A stretch of DNA of 50,150 bases from Acidobacteriota bacterium. Its GTDB lineage: Bacteria; Acidobacteriota; Thermoanaerobaculia; Thermoanaerobaculales; Sulfomarinibacteraceae. The DNA lies in NCBI GenBank assembly GCA_024641545.1, contig JAHECW010000016.1, positions 1-50,150 of the forward strand, given 5' to 3'. Each line of letters begins with the position of its first letter. Within the stretch, counting starts at the first letter, position 1. Positions 7,595 through 16,294 of the stretch are shown piece after piece. The notes below the pieces were generated by a model. That model was not told where the DNA came from, ran no database searches, and saw nothing but the letters and a program-made list of their open reading frames with translations. A program made the position numbers and the translations under genes.

Positions 7595-8464
7595 TCAGCC
7601 CTGGAGAAACCTCACCACCAGATCGTTGAAACGGTCGGGCTCGTCGAAGTTGGGCAGGTGGCTCGAGCGGTCGAAGACCTCGAATCTCGAGCCGGGGAGT
7701 CTTCCGTGCATGGCCCAGCCCGCCTCGATGGGCACGGCTCGGTCGTGCCGTCCCCACATCAGCGTGGTGGGTATCCCGAGCTCGCCGAGGGCATCGATCT
7801 CGTCATCCAGGGTGTTGAAGAAGTCCCGTCGGAGCATGGAGAGCGTCGCCCGGGTGGTCCCTTCGATCTTCTGAAATCCCGTGAGCGCCGTGAAGACCTC
7901 ATCGGTCAGCAACTCGGGGTCGTGAATCCAGAAATCGAGGAGGTTCTTTCTCCGGATGAGGTCGGTCGGCAGGCTGTGGAGAAACTCCGGCAGCCAGGGC
8001 AGTTGGAAGACCCTTTCCCGCAGGGTGGGCTGGCGCGGGACACCCACGGAGTCGACAAGCACGAGCCGGTCGACGCGGTCGGGATGGGCGACGCTGAAGG
8101 CTATTGCGGTCCCACCGCCCATGGAATGACCGACGAGATGCGCCCCGGCCAACTTCAGATGATCCATGAGTTGGTGAATCTGTTCGGCAAAGAGCGGGAA
8201 ACCGTAGTCGAGGGGCTCGCGGGTGGAGAAGCCCGAACCCCAGAGATCCACCGCATAGACCGTGAAGTAGCGCGCGAGCACATCGATGTTGGCCGACCAG
8301 GTGTTGTGGTCGAGGTTGAAGCCGTGGATCAACAGGACCGCCGGACCCTCGCCCTTTCTGACGAAGTGGGTCCGGCGGCCGCCGAGCTTGACCATATAGC
8401 CCGGCGGGTGCACCGGGGCCCAGTCCTCGAGGGGCCGGCTGTCCCAGGGAACGAACGAGGCCAT
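7595..8464 (-). CDS. Alpha/beta-fold hydrolase
   Basis: 289 aa, canonical alpha/beta hydrolase. Oxyanion region LLIHGFNLDHNTW (44-56), nucleophile elbow VGHSMGGG with Ser114, acid Asp241 in GRHDRAVP and base His269 in SSHLPNFDEP complete the triad. A lid of about 80 residues follows the nucleophile region. The substrate is not predictable: esterase, lipase-like or C-C hydrolase are all possible. No signal peptide, so cytoplasmic. ATG 8464 lies 13 bp after the stop of the BI-1 gene with only a weak Shine-Dalgarno, so it is probably translated from the same message. Convergent with the amidotransferase gene (31 bp gap, no clear terminator). Confidence 0.88.
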   Translation of the reverse strand: MASFVPWDSRPLEDWAPVHPPGYMVKLGGRRTHFVRKGEGPAVLLIHGFNLDHNTWSANIDVLARYFTVYAVDLWGSGFSTREPLDYGFPLFAEQIHQLMDHLKLAGAHLVGHSMGGGTAIAFSVAHPDRVDRLVLVDSVGVPRQPTLRERVFQLPWLPEFLHSLPTDLIRRKNLLDFWIHDPELLTDEVFTALTGFQKIEGTTRATLSMLRRDFFNTLDDEIDALGELGIPTTLMWGRHDRAVPIEAGWAMHGRLPGSRFEVFDRSSHLPNFDEPDRFNDLVVRFLQG

Positions 8465-8477
8465 CGGCGCCCCGGCG

Positions 8478-9182
8478 TCAGCGCCGCGACAGGAAGAGGT
8501 TCAACACATACCAGAACATCAGGGCGACCGACGAGAAGAGCTGGAGTGCCGCTCCGACATGGCGATCTTCGGGGAAGTTGCGGAGGATGTTGGAGGTGTC
8601 GTAGAGGATGGCGGCGCCCGCGAGACCCACCATCCCGACCGAGAACCAAGTCCCGAGGTTGAAGCCGAAGAGAACGCCCCCGACGATGGCCACCAGCGCC
8701 AGCACCATGCCCCACTTGAGCAGCCCGCCGAGGAAGGAGAAGTCCTTTCGGCTCAGGAAGGCGACCGCGGTGAGCCCGGCGAAGCCGATGAGAGTGACGG
8801 TGGCGGCGCTCTCGATGGCGCCCGGCGCGTAGTGGTTCGCGATGTAGAGCAGCGGGACGAAGATCAGCGCCTCGGCGAAGACAAATGCCCCCAGAGCCGC
8901 ATACTGGGCCGCCATGGAGGTGGCGGAAAACGCCGCTCGGCTGGCGATCCAGCTGACCACCATGAATCCGCCGAGGACGAGCAGCCAACTGACGCCCAGC
9001 ATGGCGCGGGCGATGGTCTCGGCCAGGCCGCTGGAGAAAAGCGCAACCTCGATCGCCACGAAGGCGATGATGGCGCCGAAGAGATGGACGTAGGTCCGGG
9101 TCAGAAAGGCCGCGCGGGTGTCCTCGCCGATGCGAATGCCCGGGGCGTTCAGATTGCGGGAATCGGATGGTTCGAAGCTCAT
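8478..9182 (-). CDS. BAX inhibitor-1 (TMBIM/YbhL-YccA) family membrane protein
   Basis: 234 aa with seven hydrophobic segments, the first at about residues 33-50. The family hallmark near the C-terminus, AILYDTSNILRNFPEDRHVGAALQLFSS, carries the conserved aspartate associated with the cation/pH-sensing site, and LFLSRR ends the last helix. It is an inner-membrane protein; bacterial homologues are proton-sensitive calcium leak channels or FtsH-linked YccA-like factors. ATG 9182 follows AAAGGAAG. It precedes the alpha/beta hydrolase by 13 bp and follows the arsG-like gene by 67 bp. Confidence 0.88.
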   Translation of the reverse strand: MSFEPSDSRNLNAPGIRIGEDTRAAFLTRTYVHLFGAIIAFVAIEVALFSSGLAETIARAMLGVSWLLVLGGFMVVSWIASRAAFSATSMAAQYAALGAFVFAEALIFVPLLYIANHYAPGAIESAATVTLIGFAGLTAVAFLSRKDFSFLGGLLKWGMVLALVAIVGGVLFGFNLGTWFSVGMVGLAGAAILYDTSNILRNFPEDRHVGAALQLFSSVALMFWYVLNLFLSRR

Positions 9183-9249
9183 GGCTGCTTCCTTTCACTT
9201 CGGTTGAAGTCCGGTCGTCGGTGATGGGACTGGTTTGGAGAAACCGCTC

Positions 9250-9939
9250 TCAGAGAAGATACAACGTCGAGCGCAGAGTTTCGAAGATTCCCACCCCGAC
9301 AAATACCAGACCGGTCGCGAAACGCGCCCACTTCTCAAAGGCCTGGAGCCGCTGGAGTGCGGAGCCCATCCAGCCGATCCCCAGGGCGATCAGCACCGCA
9401 AAGACCACCACCGGAAGACCGGTTCCGACGCCGTAGACGGCCGGCAGGAGGATGGGTGACCGATTCTGGGTTGCAAGCGGCACCAGCGATCCGAAGAAGA
9501 GCGCCGCCGACACCGGGCAGAAGGCCAGGGCGAGCACGGCGCCGAGCGGCAGCGCGCCCCACATCCCTGCGCGATCGATCTTCTCCCGCATGGCATCGCT
9601 CACCCCGGCGCCCCTGAAACTGAAGCTGAAGAAACCGAGGAGGAAGAGACCGACGACGATGAGCATGGGACCGATGAGCCGGCTGAAGCTGCTTTGAAGG
9701 AAATTCGAGGCGCCGACCACGGACATGAGACTCCACACCGCCGCCGAACCGAGCACGAGGTAGGCGACCGTCCGCCCGGCGGTGTAAAGGGCGCCCGCCA
9801 GCAGCACCCGACGCGGGCTGCCCACGTGCCGGCCGACATACGACACCGCCGCGATATTGGCGGCCAGCGGGCACGGGCTGATGGAGGTCAGGATTCCGAG
9901 CCAGAGCGCCGACACCACCGCGAGCGAGTCGGACTCCAT
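9250..9939 (-). CDS. arsG: ArsG-family membrane protein (CcdA/DsbD-like)
   Basis: 229 aa, about six transmembrane helices. Two helices carry cysteines in the arrangement of CcdA/DsbD redox transporters: SISPCPLAAN near the N-terminus and LAFCPVSAALFFGS in the fourth helix. This family is annotated as ArsG, an efflux permease for aromatic arsenicals in arsEFG operons. The Cys layout also fits transfer of thiol reducing power across the membrane to the periplasmic thioredoxin-like partner encoded next to it. Start ATG 9939, shared as TGATG with the arsF-like stop; GGAGGG upstream. Last gene of a four-gene operon divergent from arsR-acr3. Family assignment is firm; efflux versus electron transfer is open. 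Confidence 0.82.
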   Translation of the reverse strand: MESDSLAVVSALWLGILTSISPCPLAANIAAVSYVGRHVGSPRRVLLAGALYTAGRTVAYLVLGSAAVWSLMSVVGASNFLQSSFSRLIGPMLIVVGLFLLGFFSFSFRGAGVSDAMREKIDRAGMWGALPLGAVLALAFCPVSAALFFGSLVPLATQNRSPILLPAVYGVGTGLPVVVFAVLIALGIGWMGSALQRLQAFEKWARFATGLVFVGVGIFETLRSTLYLL

Positions 9940-10394
9940 CAACCCTCCGCGAGAAAGTCTCTGGTTTCGTCCCGGACGTACCTGACGAATCCGTCCTCGT
10001 CCCCGACCAGCTGCCAGACCAGCTTGAGGTTCTTGAACCGGACGATGTCGCCGCCGCGATACTCGACGAGGACGACCGACTTGGTCACGAGCTCGAAATC
10101 GGTGATGAAGTGCGCGTTGGCCTCCTCATCGATGTTGACCACCCGCCACTCGAGCTCACCTGAATCGAGCTCGGCGGCGAAGCCGCCGGTGATCGCCTCC
10201 GCAGAGTAGGCCTCGAGCTTGCGGCAGGTCGAGCACCGTTTGTTGCCGTGGAAGTAGTAGGCGACGACACCATTGTCGGCGTCCGTCGCGGTGGTTTCCG
10301 TCTCGCCGGCGGTGACCGCCGGCGGGCTGAGGGTTGTTGCGGCCAGAACCGCAAACGCCAGGAGAGCTGCACGACAAATCAACGGGTGACGCAT
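9939..10394 (-). CDS. arsF: ArsF-family exported thioredoxin-like protein
   Basis: 151 aa with an N-terminal signal sequence (ALLAFAVLAATTLSPPAVTA), so the mature part is periplasmic. The motif YYFHGNKRCSTCRKLEAY gives a thioredoxin-like C-x-x-C, followed by ELEWRVVNIDEEANAHF and LVWQLVGDEDGF, typical of proteins named ArsF (nitroaryl-arsenical reductase subunit). It probably takes reducing equivalents from the ArsG-like membrane protein. ATG 10394 is preferred to GTG 10397 because AAAGGAGG then sits at a proper distance; it overlaps the upstream TGA as TGATG. Tight coupling on both sides argues for a stoichiometric complex. Confidence 0.82.
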   Translation of the reverse strand: MRHPLICRAALLAFAVLAATTLSPPAVTAGETETTATDADNGVVAYYFHGNKRCSTCRKLEAYSAEAITGGFAAELDSGELEWRVVNIDEEANAHFITDFELVTKSVVLVEYRGGDIVRFKNLKLVWQLVGDEDGFVRYVRDETRDFLAEG

Positions 10395-10636
10395 CACGCC
10401 TCCTTTTCGAACAGGACCCGGATCTCATCCACCGTCGGGACCTTGCCCTGGACGATGAGCTGGCCGTCCAAGACCAGACCCGGCGTCAGCATCAGGCCAT
10501 ACGACGGAAACTCGCTGATGTCCTTGATCTTGATGAGCTGGTAATCGAGGCCGAGTTGGTCGGCGGCCTGTTTGGCGGCGGCCGCCAGCTGATCGCAGCG
10601 CGGGCACCCGGTGCCGAGAATCTTGATTTCTTTCAT
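10394..10636 (-). CDS. Mini-thioredoxin (MTH895-type, ArsE-like)
   Basis: 80 aa, a minimal thioredoxin fold without signal peptide, so cytoplasmic. The redox motif GTGCPRCDQL lies at the end of strand 1 and the cis-Pro region is LTPGLVLDG, as in MTH895-like small thioredoxins. It would be the cytoplasmic electron donor of the operon (ArsE position in arsEFG). ATG 10636 follows a strong GGGAGGAAGG. Thirteen bases separate it from the permease stop. Confidence 0.88.
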   Translation of the reverse strand: MKEIKILGTGCPRCDQLAAAAKQAADQLGLDYQLIKIKDISEFPSYGLMLTPGLVLDGQLIVQGKVPTVDEIRVLFEKEA

Positions 10637-10649
10637 GCCTTCCTCCCAA

Positions 10650-11951
10650 TCACCCGAAAAACGAACCGAAGACCACCCCGGCGATGGTCGACATGACGAC
10701 CACCAGGGAGACGAAGACCGTGGTCTTTTTCCAACCGATCACGCTGGCGATGACCAGCATGTTCGGCAACGACAGCGCCGGACCGGCAAGCAGCAGGGCC
10801 AACGCCGGTCCCTTGCCCATCCCGTTGCCGACGAGCCCCTGGAGAATGGGCACCTCGGTGAGGGTGGCGAAGTACATGAAGGCGCCGGCCACCGCAGCGA
10901 AGAGATTTGCCCACAACGAGTTGCCGCCGACCGCCCCGCTCACCCACTCGGACGGGATCAGGCCCTCGTTACCGGGCCGGCCGAGCAACAGGCCGGCCAC
11001 CGCGACCCCCGCCAGGAGCAGCGGAAGAATCTGCTTGGCGAAACCCCACGAGGCGTCGAGCCAATCCTCGAGCTCGCCGGGGGTGCGGCCGATCACCCAG
11101 GAAAGACCCACGACCGCGACGGTCACGGCGATTTCCGGGTGGCCCGGGAGGACCGCCGCTGCGGCCCCGGTGGGGACGGCGACCAACGCCACGAGCCACC
11201 ACCGCAGACCGAACCACGCCACCAGAGTCAACCCCAGCGCGAGACCGAAAAACGCGGTGAGCTGCCACTTCGCGCTCCAGATGGCGAACCAGGCGCCGGA
11301 TTCGACCGTCGGTCGTCCCCAGTTTGCGAAGACCAGGATCGCCACCATGGCGGCAAAGAAAACCGCGTTCTGCCACAGGGGCCGACGGACCTCGGGCTCG
11401 GGAAGCGCCGCCTGCGCGGCGGCCTTTTCGAGCTCTTCTCGACGAAAGATCAGGTGCATGAGCAGACCGATCACAACGGCGAAGATCACCGCGCCCAGCG
11501 CGCGGGCGATCCCGAGTTCGGGTCCCAGCACTCTGGCGGTCAGGACGATGGCGAGGACGTTGACCGCCGGTCCGGCGTAGAGAAAGGTCGTCGCCGGGCC
11601 CAGCCCCGCCCCCATCCGCGAGATCCCGGCGAAGAGCGGCAGGACCGTGCACGAGCACACCGCCAGGATTCCGCCGCTGACCGACGCCACACCGTAGGCG
11701 AGGGCCTTGTTGGCGCGAGCGCCGAGGTACTTCATCACCGACGCCTGGCTGACGAAGACCGCAATCGCGCCGGCGATGAAGAACGCCGGCACGAGACAGA
11801 GCAGGACGTGCTCCCGCGCGTACCACTTGACGAGTTGAAGCGCCTCCATGACGGCGCCGTCGAACCGGTGCGCGCCCACCGGCAGCCAGAAACAAGCGGC
11901 AAAGACAACCACGATCCAGAGCAGCGGTCTGCGCTGTGATTTCCAATCCAA
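10650..11951 (-). CDS. UPF0718/ArsP-like permease
   Basis: 433 aa with about ten transmembrane helices in two homologous halves and a central cytoplasmic linker (FRREELEKAAAQAAL). The family cysteine motif AVCSCTVLPLFAGI lies in the first half, followed by GPATTFLYAGPAVN; the second half has TEVPILQGLVGNGMGKGPALALLLAGPALSLP in the equivalent place. The family (PF03773, YraQ/ArsP) exports trivalent organoarsenicals in ArsP, or Cu/Zn in other members. The start is TTG 11951 with GGAGG 8 bases upstream. First gene of the minus-strand ars operon, sharing a short regulatory region with arsR. Confidence 0.87.
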   Translation of the reverse strand: MDWKSQRRPLLWIVVVFAACFWLPVGAHRFDGAVMEALQLVKWYAREHVLLCLVPAFFIAGAIAVFVSQASVMKYLGARANKALAYGVASVSGGILAVCSCTVLPLFAGISRMGAGLGPATTFLYAGPAVNVLAIVLTARVLGPELGIARALGAVIFAVVIGLLMHLIFRREELEKAAAQAALPEPEVRRPLWQNAVFFAAMVAILVFANWGRPTVESGAWFAIWSAKWQLTAFFGLALGLTLVAWFGLRWWLVALVAVPTGAAAAVLPGHPEIAVTVAVVGLSWVIGRTPGELEDWLDASWGFAKQILPLLLAGVAVAGLLLGRPGNEGLIPSEWVSGAVGGNSLWANLFAAVAGAFMYFATLTEVPILQGLVGNGMGKGPALALLLAGPALSLPNMLVIASVIGWKKTTVFVSLVVVMSTIAGVVFGSFFG

Positions 11952-11970
11952 GGCCGGCCTCCGCGGGACC

Positions 11971-12009
11971 TTGACAATCCCACTTTGAGAATACTACATT
12001 TCGCAATGT
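11971..12009. promoter_or_regulatory. Divergent ars promoter and probable ArsR operator
   Basis: On the plus strand TTGACA (11971-11976) is followed by a -10 candidate within 11992-12000 (TACTAC or TACATT). A perfect inverted repeat ACATT-tcgc-AATGT (11996-12009) overlaps it and ends six bases before the arsR ATG. On the minus strand a weaker TTGTAA/TATTCT pair for the permease operon overlaps the same repeat. One ArsR dimer bound here could silence both directions. Confidence 0.65.
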
Positions 12010-12015
12010 TACAAA

Positions 12016-12414
12016 ATGGAGATCTCGAACCTCGACGCCGCCATCGCCGCCACCCGCGCCCTCGGTCACCCGGCGAGGATGCGCACCGCGGCCATGCTGC
12101 GATCGGGAGAGCTCTGCCTGTGCCAGATCACCGAGGTGCTCTCACTCGCACCGTCGACGGTGTCACTGCACATCAAGGAGCTCAAACGGGCCGGGCTGGT
12201 GAACGAGCGCAAGGACGGCCGGTGGGTCTATTTCTCGCTCGCCGATGATGAGCACGCCCGGCGTTGGATCGAGCCCGCCATGGCGGCCGTGGAGGGAGAC
12301 CCGCAGCTCGCCGACGATCTCAGCAGGATTGCCGAGCTCCGCCGGCTGGCACTCGTCGATCTCTGCAGCCTCGGCTACGAGGCCGCCAAGGCCAAGCTCG
12401 AACAACAAGGCTGA
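12016..12414 (+). CDS. arsR: ArsR-family metalloid-responsive repressor
   Basis: 132 aa winged-helix repressor. The metalloid site in helix 3 is GELCLCQIT (Cys34 and Cys36, the C-x-C of the classic ELCVCDL site); a C-terminal Cys in LVDLCSLG may be a third ligand. The recognition helix is [21 protein letters not shown] and the wing is [12 protein letters not shown]. It should release DNA on binding As(III) or Sb(III). ATG 12016 has no Shine-Dalgarno and lies within about ten bases of the predicted transcription start, so translation may be leaderless. Divergent from the permease operon and 23 bp before acr3. Confidence 0.93.
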   Translation: MEISNLDAAIAATRALGHPARMRTAAMLRSGELCLCQITEVLSLAPSTVSLHIKELKRAGLVNERKDGRWVYFSLADDEHARRWIEPAMAAVEGDPQLADDLSRIAELRRLALVDLCSLGYEAAKAKLEQQG

Positions 12415-12437
12415 GGACCGACGACGAAGGGAACGCC

Positions 12438-13517
<1,080 letters not shown>

Positions 13518-13545
13518 AGGCTCCCCCAGCCTGGTCACCGCCGAT

Positions 13546-13573
13546 TTGACATTTGCCGATCGCGGTTTATCTT
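13546..13573 (+). promoter_or_regulatory. Orphan sigma-70-like promoter
   Basis: TTGACA (13546-13551), 16 bp, TATCTT (13568-13573), directly upstream of the decayed beta-helix gene fragment. The surrounding 60 bp are more AT-rich than the neighbouring genes. Probably the original promoter of the lost gene. Confidence 0.5.
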
Positions 13574-13607
13574 TAGTACCAATCGCACAAATCGGAGCCT
13601 TTATTGA

Positions 13608-13826
13608 TTGGCCTGTCTCGAGTTCGAGACCGAATCGTCATCGTCCGTCGGTCGTCGACCGATCGTCAACTACAGCATCGTCCAGGGCGGCTGGACGCAC
13701 GGCGGCACCCACATCGTCGACGTCGACATGGGCGCCTACGAGGCCTGGGACCCGGCGCTCCTCTTCCGGGACGGCTTCGAAACCGGCGGCACCTGGAACT
13801 GGGACCACGTCGTCGGGGAACCGTAG
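13608..13826 (+). pseudogene. Remnant of a secreted right-handed beta-helix protein
   Basis: A 72-codon frame from TTG 13608 to TAG 13826. Residues PIVNYSIVQGGW are a beta-helix coil as in choice-of-anchor Q proteins. HIVDVDMGAYEAWD joins the start of one repeat (VDVDP...) directly to the usual DMGAYE end, as if the part between had been deleted. It closes with LFRDGFETGGTWNWDHVV, an F-x-D-G-F-E C-terminal tail that is found on many exported proteins of some phyla. There is no signal peptide and the frame is far too short for the family (hundreds of residues). Best read as a broken remnant; a short expressed peptide is not excluded because a promoter-like sequence precedes it. Confidence 0.65.
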
Positions 13827-14250
13827 AGCTGCGGGTCGAGGAATGAGGCGTCGGGAGTGAGGAGTCAGGCGGAGAGAATTCCTCGCCGCCGATGATCTCT
13901 TCACTCCTGACCCGTGACTCGCGACCCGGTCATCCATCAATCGACGGTTCGAGGTTCCTACCGCGCCATCGGCACCGTGGTCGGATCGTTGGTCCGGTTG
14001 TCGAGCTCGAGGCCGGCCATGACCTTGCGGGTGTTGATGAACGCGGCCTGGGCGATCCCGAGGCTCGCGGCGATGACGCCGTCCCTGAACGGCGAGGGAC
14101 AGCGCCGCACCGGGAACCGCCCAGGTCTCCATCCAGTCCCGCGCACCGTCACCGACTGGACTCCACGAGGGAACGCACGGCCTCGGAGGAAGCGAGAACG
14201 AGACGCGGATGAAATCCGCGTCGAGAACGAGGTGAAACCCCCTCATTATC
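13827..14250. other. Gene-free stretch
   Basis: No convincing gene. Frames on both strands are short and lack ribosome-binding sites. A 64-codon minus-strand frame (13958-14152) contains AQAAFINTRKVMAGLELDN, which looks protein-like, and could be a decayed gene end, but I cannot place it. Purine-rich near-repeats (GAGGAATGAGGCGTCGGGAGTGAGG) lie at 13838-13862. Confidence 0.5.
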
Positions 14251-14295
14251 AGCAGTTCTCGGCCCCGGGCTGAAAACCGGGGGCCGAGAACTGCT
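14251..14295. repeat. 16-bp perfect inverted repeat overlapping a stop codon
   Basis: AGCAGTTCTCGGCCCC (14251-14266) and its exact complement (14280-14295), separated by 13 bases. It begins inside the stop codon of the minus-strand gene ending at 14294. No T-run follows on either strand, so it is not a classical terminator; it may stabilise the mRNA end or be an old mobile-element trace. Confidence 0.8.
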
Positions 14296-14650
14296 AGCTG
14301 ATGTCCTGCTTGTACTTTCTGATCTCGTTGAGGAGCTTCTCCGCCTCGGTTTTCACCTCGGCGTCTTCGGCGCGCTTGGCCAGGGATGCAACCTGTCCTT
14401 CGACCCGTTCGACGGCCGCCAGCGCCGCCCCGGCCGCATCGGTGGTGTCCATGCCGCTGAGTCCAGCGCTGCGCCCGGCCTGGCGGAACTCGCGCGCCGC
14501 CGCTCGAAACTCGCCCCGCAGCCGATTGAGCTCTCGCCCGTCGTCGCTCGAGCCCCCGGCGGGCATCAGGCTCAGTTCACCCGTCGTGAAGTAGTTGAAG
14601 GCCAGCAGGCCGAGGACGATGATGACGACAATCAGGATGATTTTCTGCAT
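14294..14650 (-). CDS. Small membrane-anchored coiled-coil protein
   Basis: 118 aa. Residues 3-22 (KIILIVVIIVLGLLAFNYF) form one transmembrane helix with a very short cytoplasmic start; the rest is a soluble domain rich in Glu, Ala, Arg and Lys with heptad-like spacing (NRLRGEFRAAAREFRQA, VEGQVASLAKRAEDAEVKTEAEKLLNEIRKY), probably an extracytoplasmic coiled coil. ATG 14650 follows GGAGGAGG. Divergent from the condensation-domain gene by 109 bp. Function unknown; no family recognised. Confidence 0.8.
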   Translation of the reverse strand: MQKIILIVVIIVLGLLAFNYFTTGELSLMPAGGSSDDGRELNRLRGEFRAAAREFRQAGRSAGLSGMDTTDAAGAALAAVERVEGQVASLAKRAEDAEVKTEAEKLLNEIRKYKQDIS

Positions 14651-14759
14651 GGGTGCCTCCTCCGGATCAGCGGCTTTCGTGCATCTGACCATTGTGCCAC
14701 GATCTTGCGCCGATACCCGGTGAGGGAAGCGTGCTAGCCTGGATTCCGACACGAGAATC

Positions 14760-16061
14760 ATGGAACGACCACTCGGAATCTTCGAGACCGCTGAAACGCT
14801 CACCGACGCCGCGGCTCCGTTCAACGTGGTCGGCGTGATCGAGCTTGACACCGGTATCAGCCCGGGCGGGCTCAGCGCCGCCCTCGAACGGGCACAGCGC
14901 CGGCACCCGCTGCTTCGCGCCCGAATCGTCGATCCGGGCGACGGGTGGCGCTACGATCTCGCCGGCACACCTCGGATTCCTCTCGAGATCATCAAGCGAC
15001 GGGACGCCTCCCACTGGCGGGAGATCGTCGAAGCCGAACTCAACCGAGCGTTCGACCTCGAGACCGGCCCGCTCATGCGCTGCATCCTTCTCGTCGGCAA
15101 ATCAGGGACAACCGCATCGGAGCTGGTGGTCAGCTTTCTTCACACCATCATCGACGGCACATCGGCCGTCAACCTGGTGCGCGAGATCCTCGAGGCGTGG
15201 AACGCCTCCGCGTCCGGCCACCGCTTGAAGGAACCGGAAATTCTCGAACTGCAACCGCCGGTGGAAGAGTTCTTCCCGCCCGAGTACCGCGGGCTGCGGG
15301 GCAAGCTGCGCATTGCACGGTTCATGGCCCGTCAACTGGCCGACGAGATCGGCTACCGCCGCCACGCCCGCGGCACCCGGCGCATGAAGGTCCATCCGGC
15401 CGGGAGGTGCCGGTCACTCAGTCGCGATCTCGGCGGAGACGACGTGGTGGCACTCGTTCGCGCAACCCGGCGGCACCGGGTGACCCTCAACAGCGCCCTC
15501 AACGCCGCCATGCTCCTGGTCGTCCAGGATCGTCTGTACGACGGCGCCGCGGTCCCACTGAGGAACTTCAACTTCGCCATGATGCGCCCCTATCTTCGAC
15601 CGCCGATCAACGACCACCACCTCGGCAGCTTTCACGTCATGCTGCGCTCGACCGTGGATATCGAGGCACGACACGACTTCTGGCAACTGGCTTCGACGAT
15701 CAACTCGCAGCTTGCCGCCAACGCCCGGCGCGGAGACAAATACCTGTCTCTGCTCACCGTCGCCGATGTCATGCGCTTCATCCTCGGACAACGAAAAATG
15801 CGGATGGCAGCCACCGCCCTGGCCTACACCGGGCCGCTCAAGATGCCCCAACATGTCGGCGCCATCCGAATTCGCGGAGTTCGCACCATGGTGTCCAACC
15901 TCATGCTCGGGCCGGAGTACACCGTCCACGCGCGGCTCTTCGGCGGCCGGTTGTGCTGGGACCAGGTCTATCTCGATTGCGACATGGACGAAACCACGGC
16001 CGGAGGAATCACCGACGCGATTTTCGACCTGCTCCGCAGGATGGCGAGGGAACCCGCATGA
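14760..16061 (+). CDS. Condensation-domain acyltransferase (PapA5/WS-DGAT-like)
   Basis: 433 aa, a stand-alone chloramphenicol-acetyltransferase-fold condensation protein. The N-terminus (APFNVVGVIELD, LERAQRRHPLLRARI) matches PapA5 and related enzymes that move an acyl group from a carrier protein to an alcohol or amine. The HHxxxDG motif is present as LHTIIDG (127-133): catalytic His128 and Asp132 are kept but the first His is Leu, which occurs in some active members. Residues MPQHVGAIRIRG and YTVHARLFGGRLCWDQVY supply the later structural strands. It overlaps the acyl carrier protein gene by ATGA, so that carrier is the likely donor. Its own start at ATG 14760 has only a weak GAG Shine-Dalgarno. 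Confidence 0.85.
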   Translation: MERPLGIFETAETLTDAAAPFNVVGVIELDTGISPGGLSAALERAQRRHPLLRARIVDPGDGWRYDLAGTPRIPLEIIKRRDASHWREIVEAELNRAFDLETGPLMRCILLVGKSGTTASELVVSFLHTIIDGTSAVNLVREILEAWNASASGHRLKEPEILELQPPVEEFFPPEYRGLRGKLRIARFMARQLADEIGYRRHARGTRRMKVHPAGRCRSLSRDLGGDDVVALVRATRRHRVTLNSALNAAMLLVVQDRLYDGAAVPLRNFNFAMMRPYLRPPINDHHLGSFHVMLRSTVDIEARHDFWQLASTINSQLAANARRGDKYLSLLTVADVMRFILGQRKMRMAATALAYTGPLKMPQHVGAIRIRGVRTMVSNLMLGPEYTVHARLFGGRLCWDQVYLDCDMDETTAGGITDAIFDLLRRMAREPA

Positions 16062-16294
16062 AGATTGACAGCGATGAGATCGTCGAGTTGGTCCGGATTC
16101 AACTCGGCGCCGGCGATGTCCAACGGGAGGACCGATTCCAGGAAGATCTCGACGCCGAGTCGGCCGATCTGCTCAACATCGTCGCCGCCGCCGAGGATCG
16201 ATGGGGGATCATCATCGGTGAGGAGGAACTGGTCGAGCTGACCACCGTCAACGACCTTCTCCAACTGGTGCGGCGACGAGCCGGCAACCCTTGA
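16058..16294 (+). CDS. Acyl carrier protein
   Basis: 78 aa, one PP-binding domain. The phosphopantetheine Ser35 lies in LDAESADLLNIV, equivalent to the D-S-L of AcpP (here E-S-A), preceded by RFQEDL and followed by WGIIIGEEEL, the acidic helix II/III face recognised by partners. It probably carries the acyl chain from the downstream AMP ligase to the condensation protein. Start and stop overlap both neighbours (ATGA and TTGA), so the three are translationally coupled. Confidence 0.92.
   Translation: MKIDSDEIVELVRIQLGAGDVQREDRFQEDLDAESADLLNIVAAAEDRWGIIIGEEELVELTTVNDLLQLVRRRAGNP

Noticed and set aside
11985-12248. Alternative frame overlapping the arsR start
   Set aside because: It is out of frame with the ArsR winged helix and metal site; the real frame starts at 12016.
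13958-14152. 64-codon minus-strand frame with a protein-like AQAAFINTRKVMAGLELDN segment
   Set aside because: No ribosome-binding site, no recognisable family and an arginine-rich start; kept only as a possible decayed gene end.
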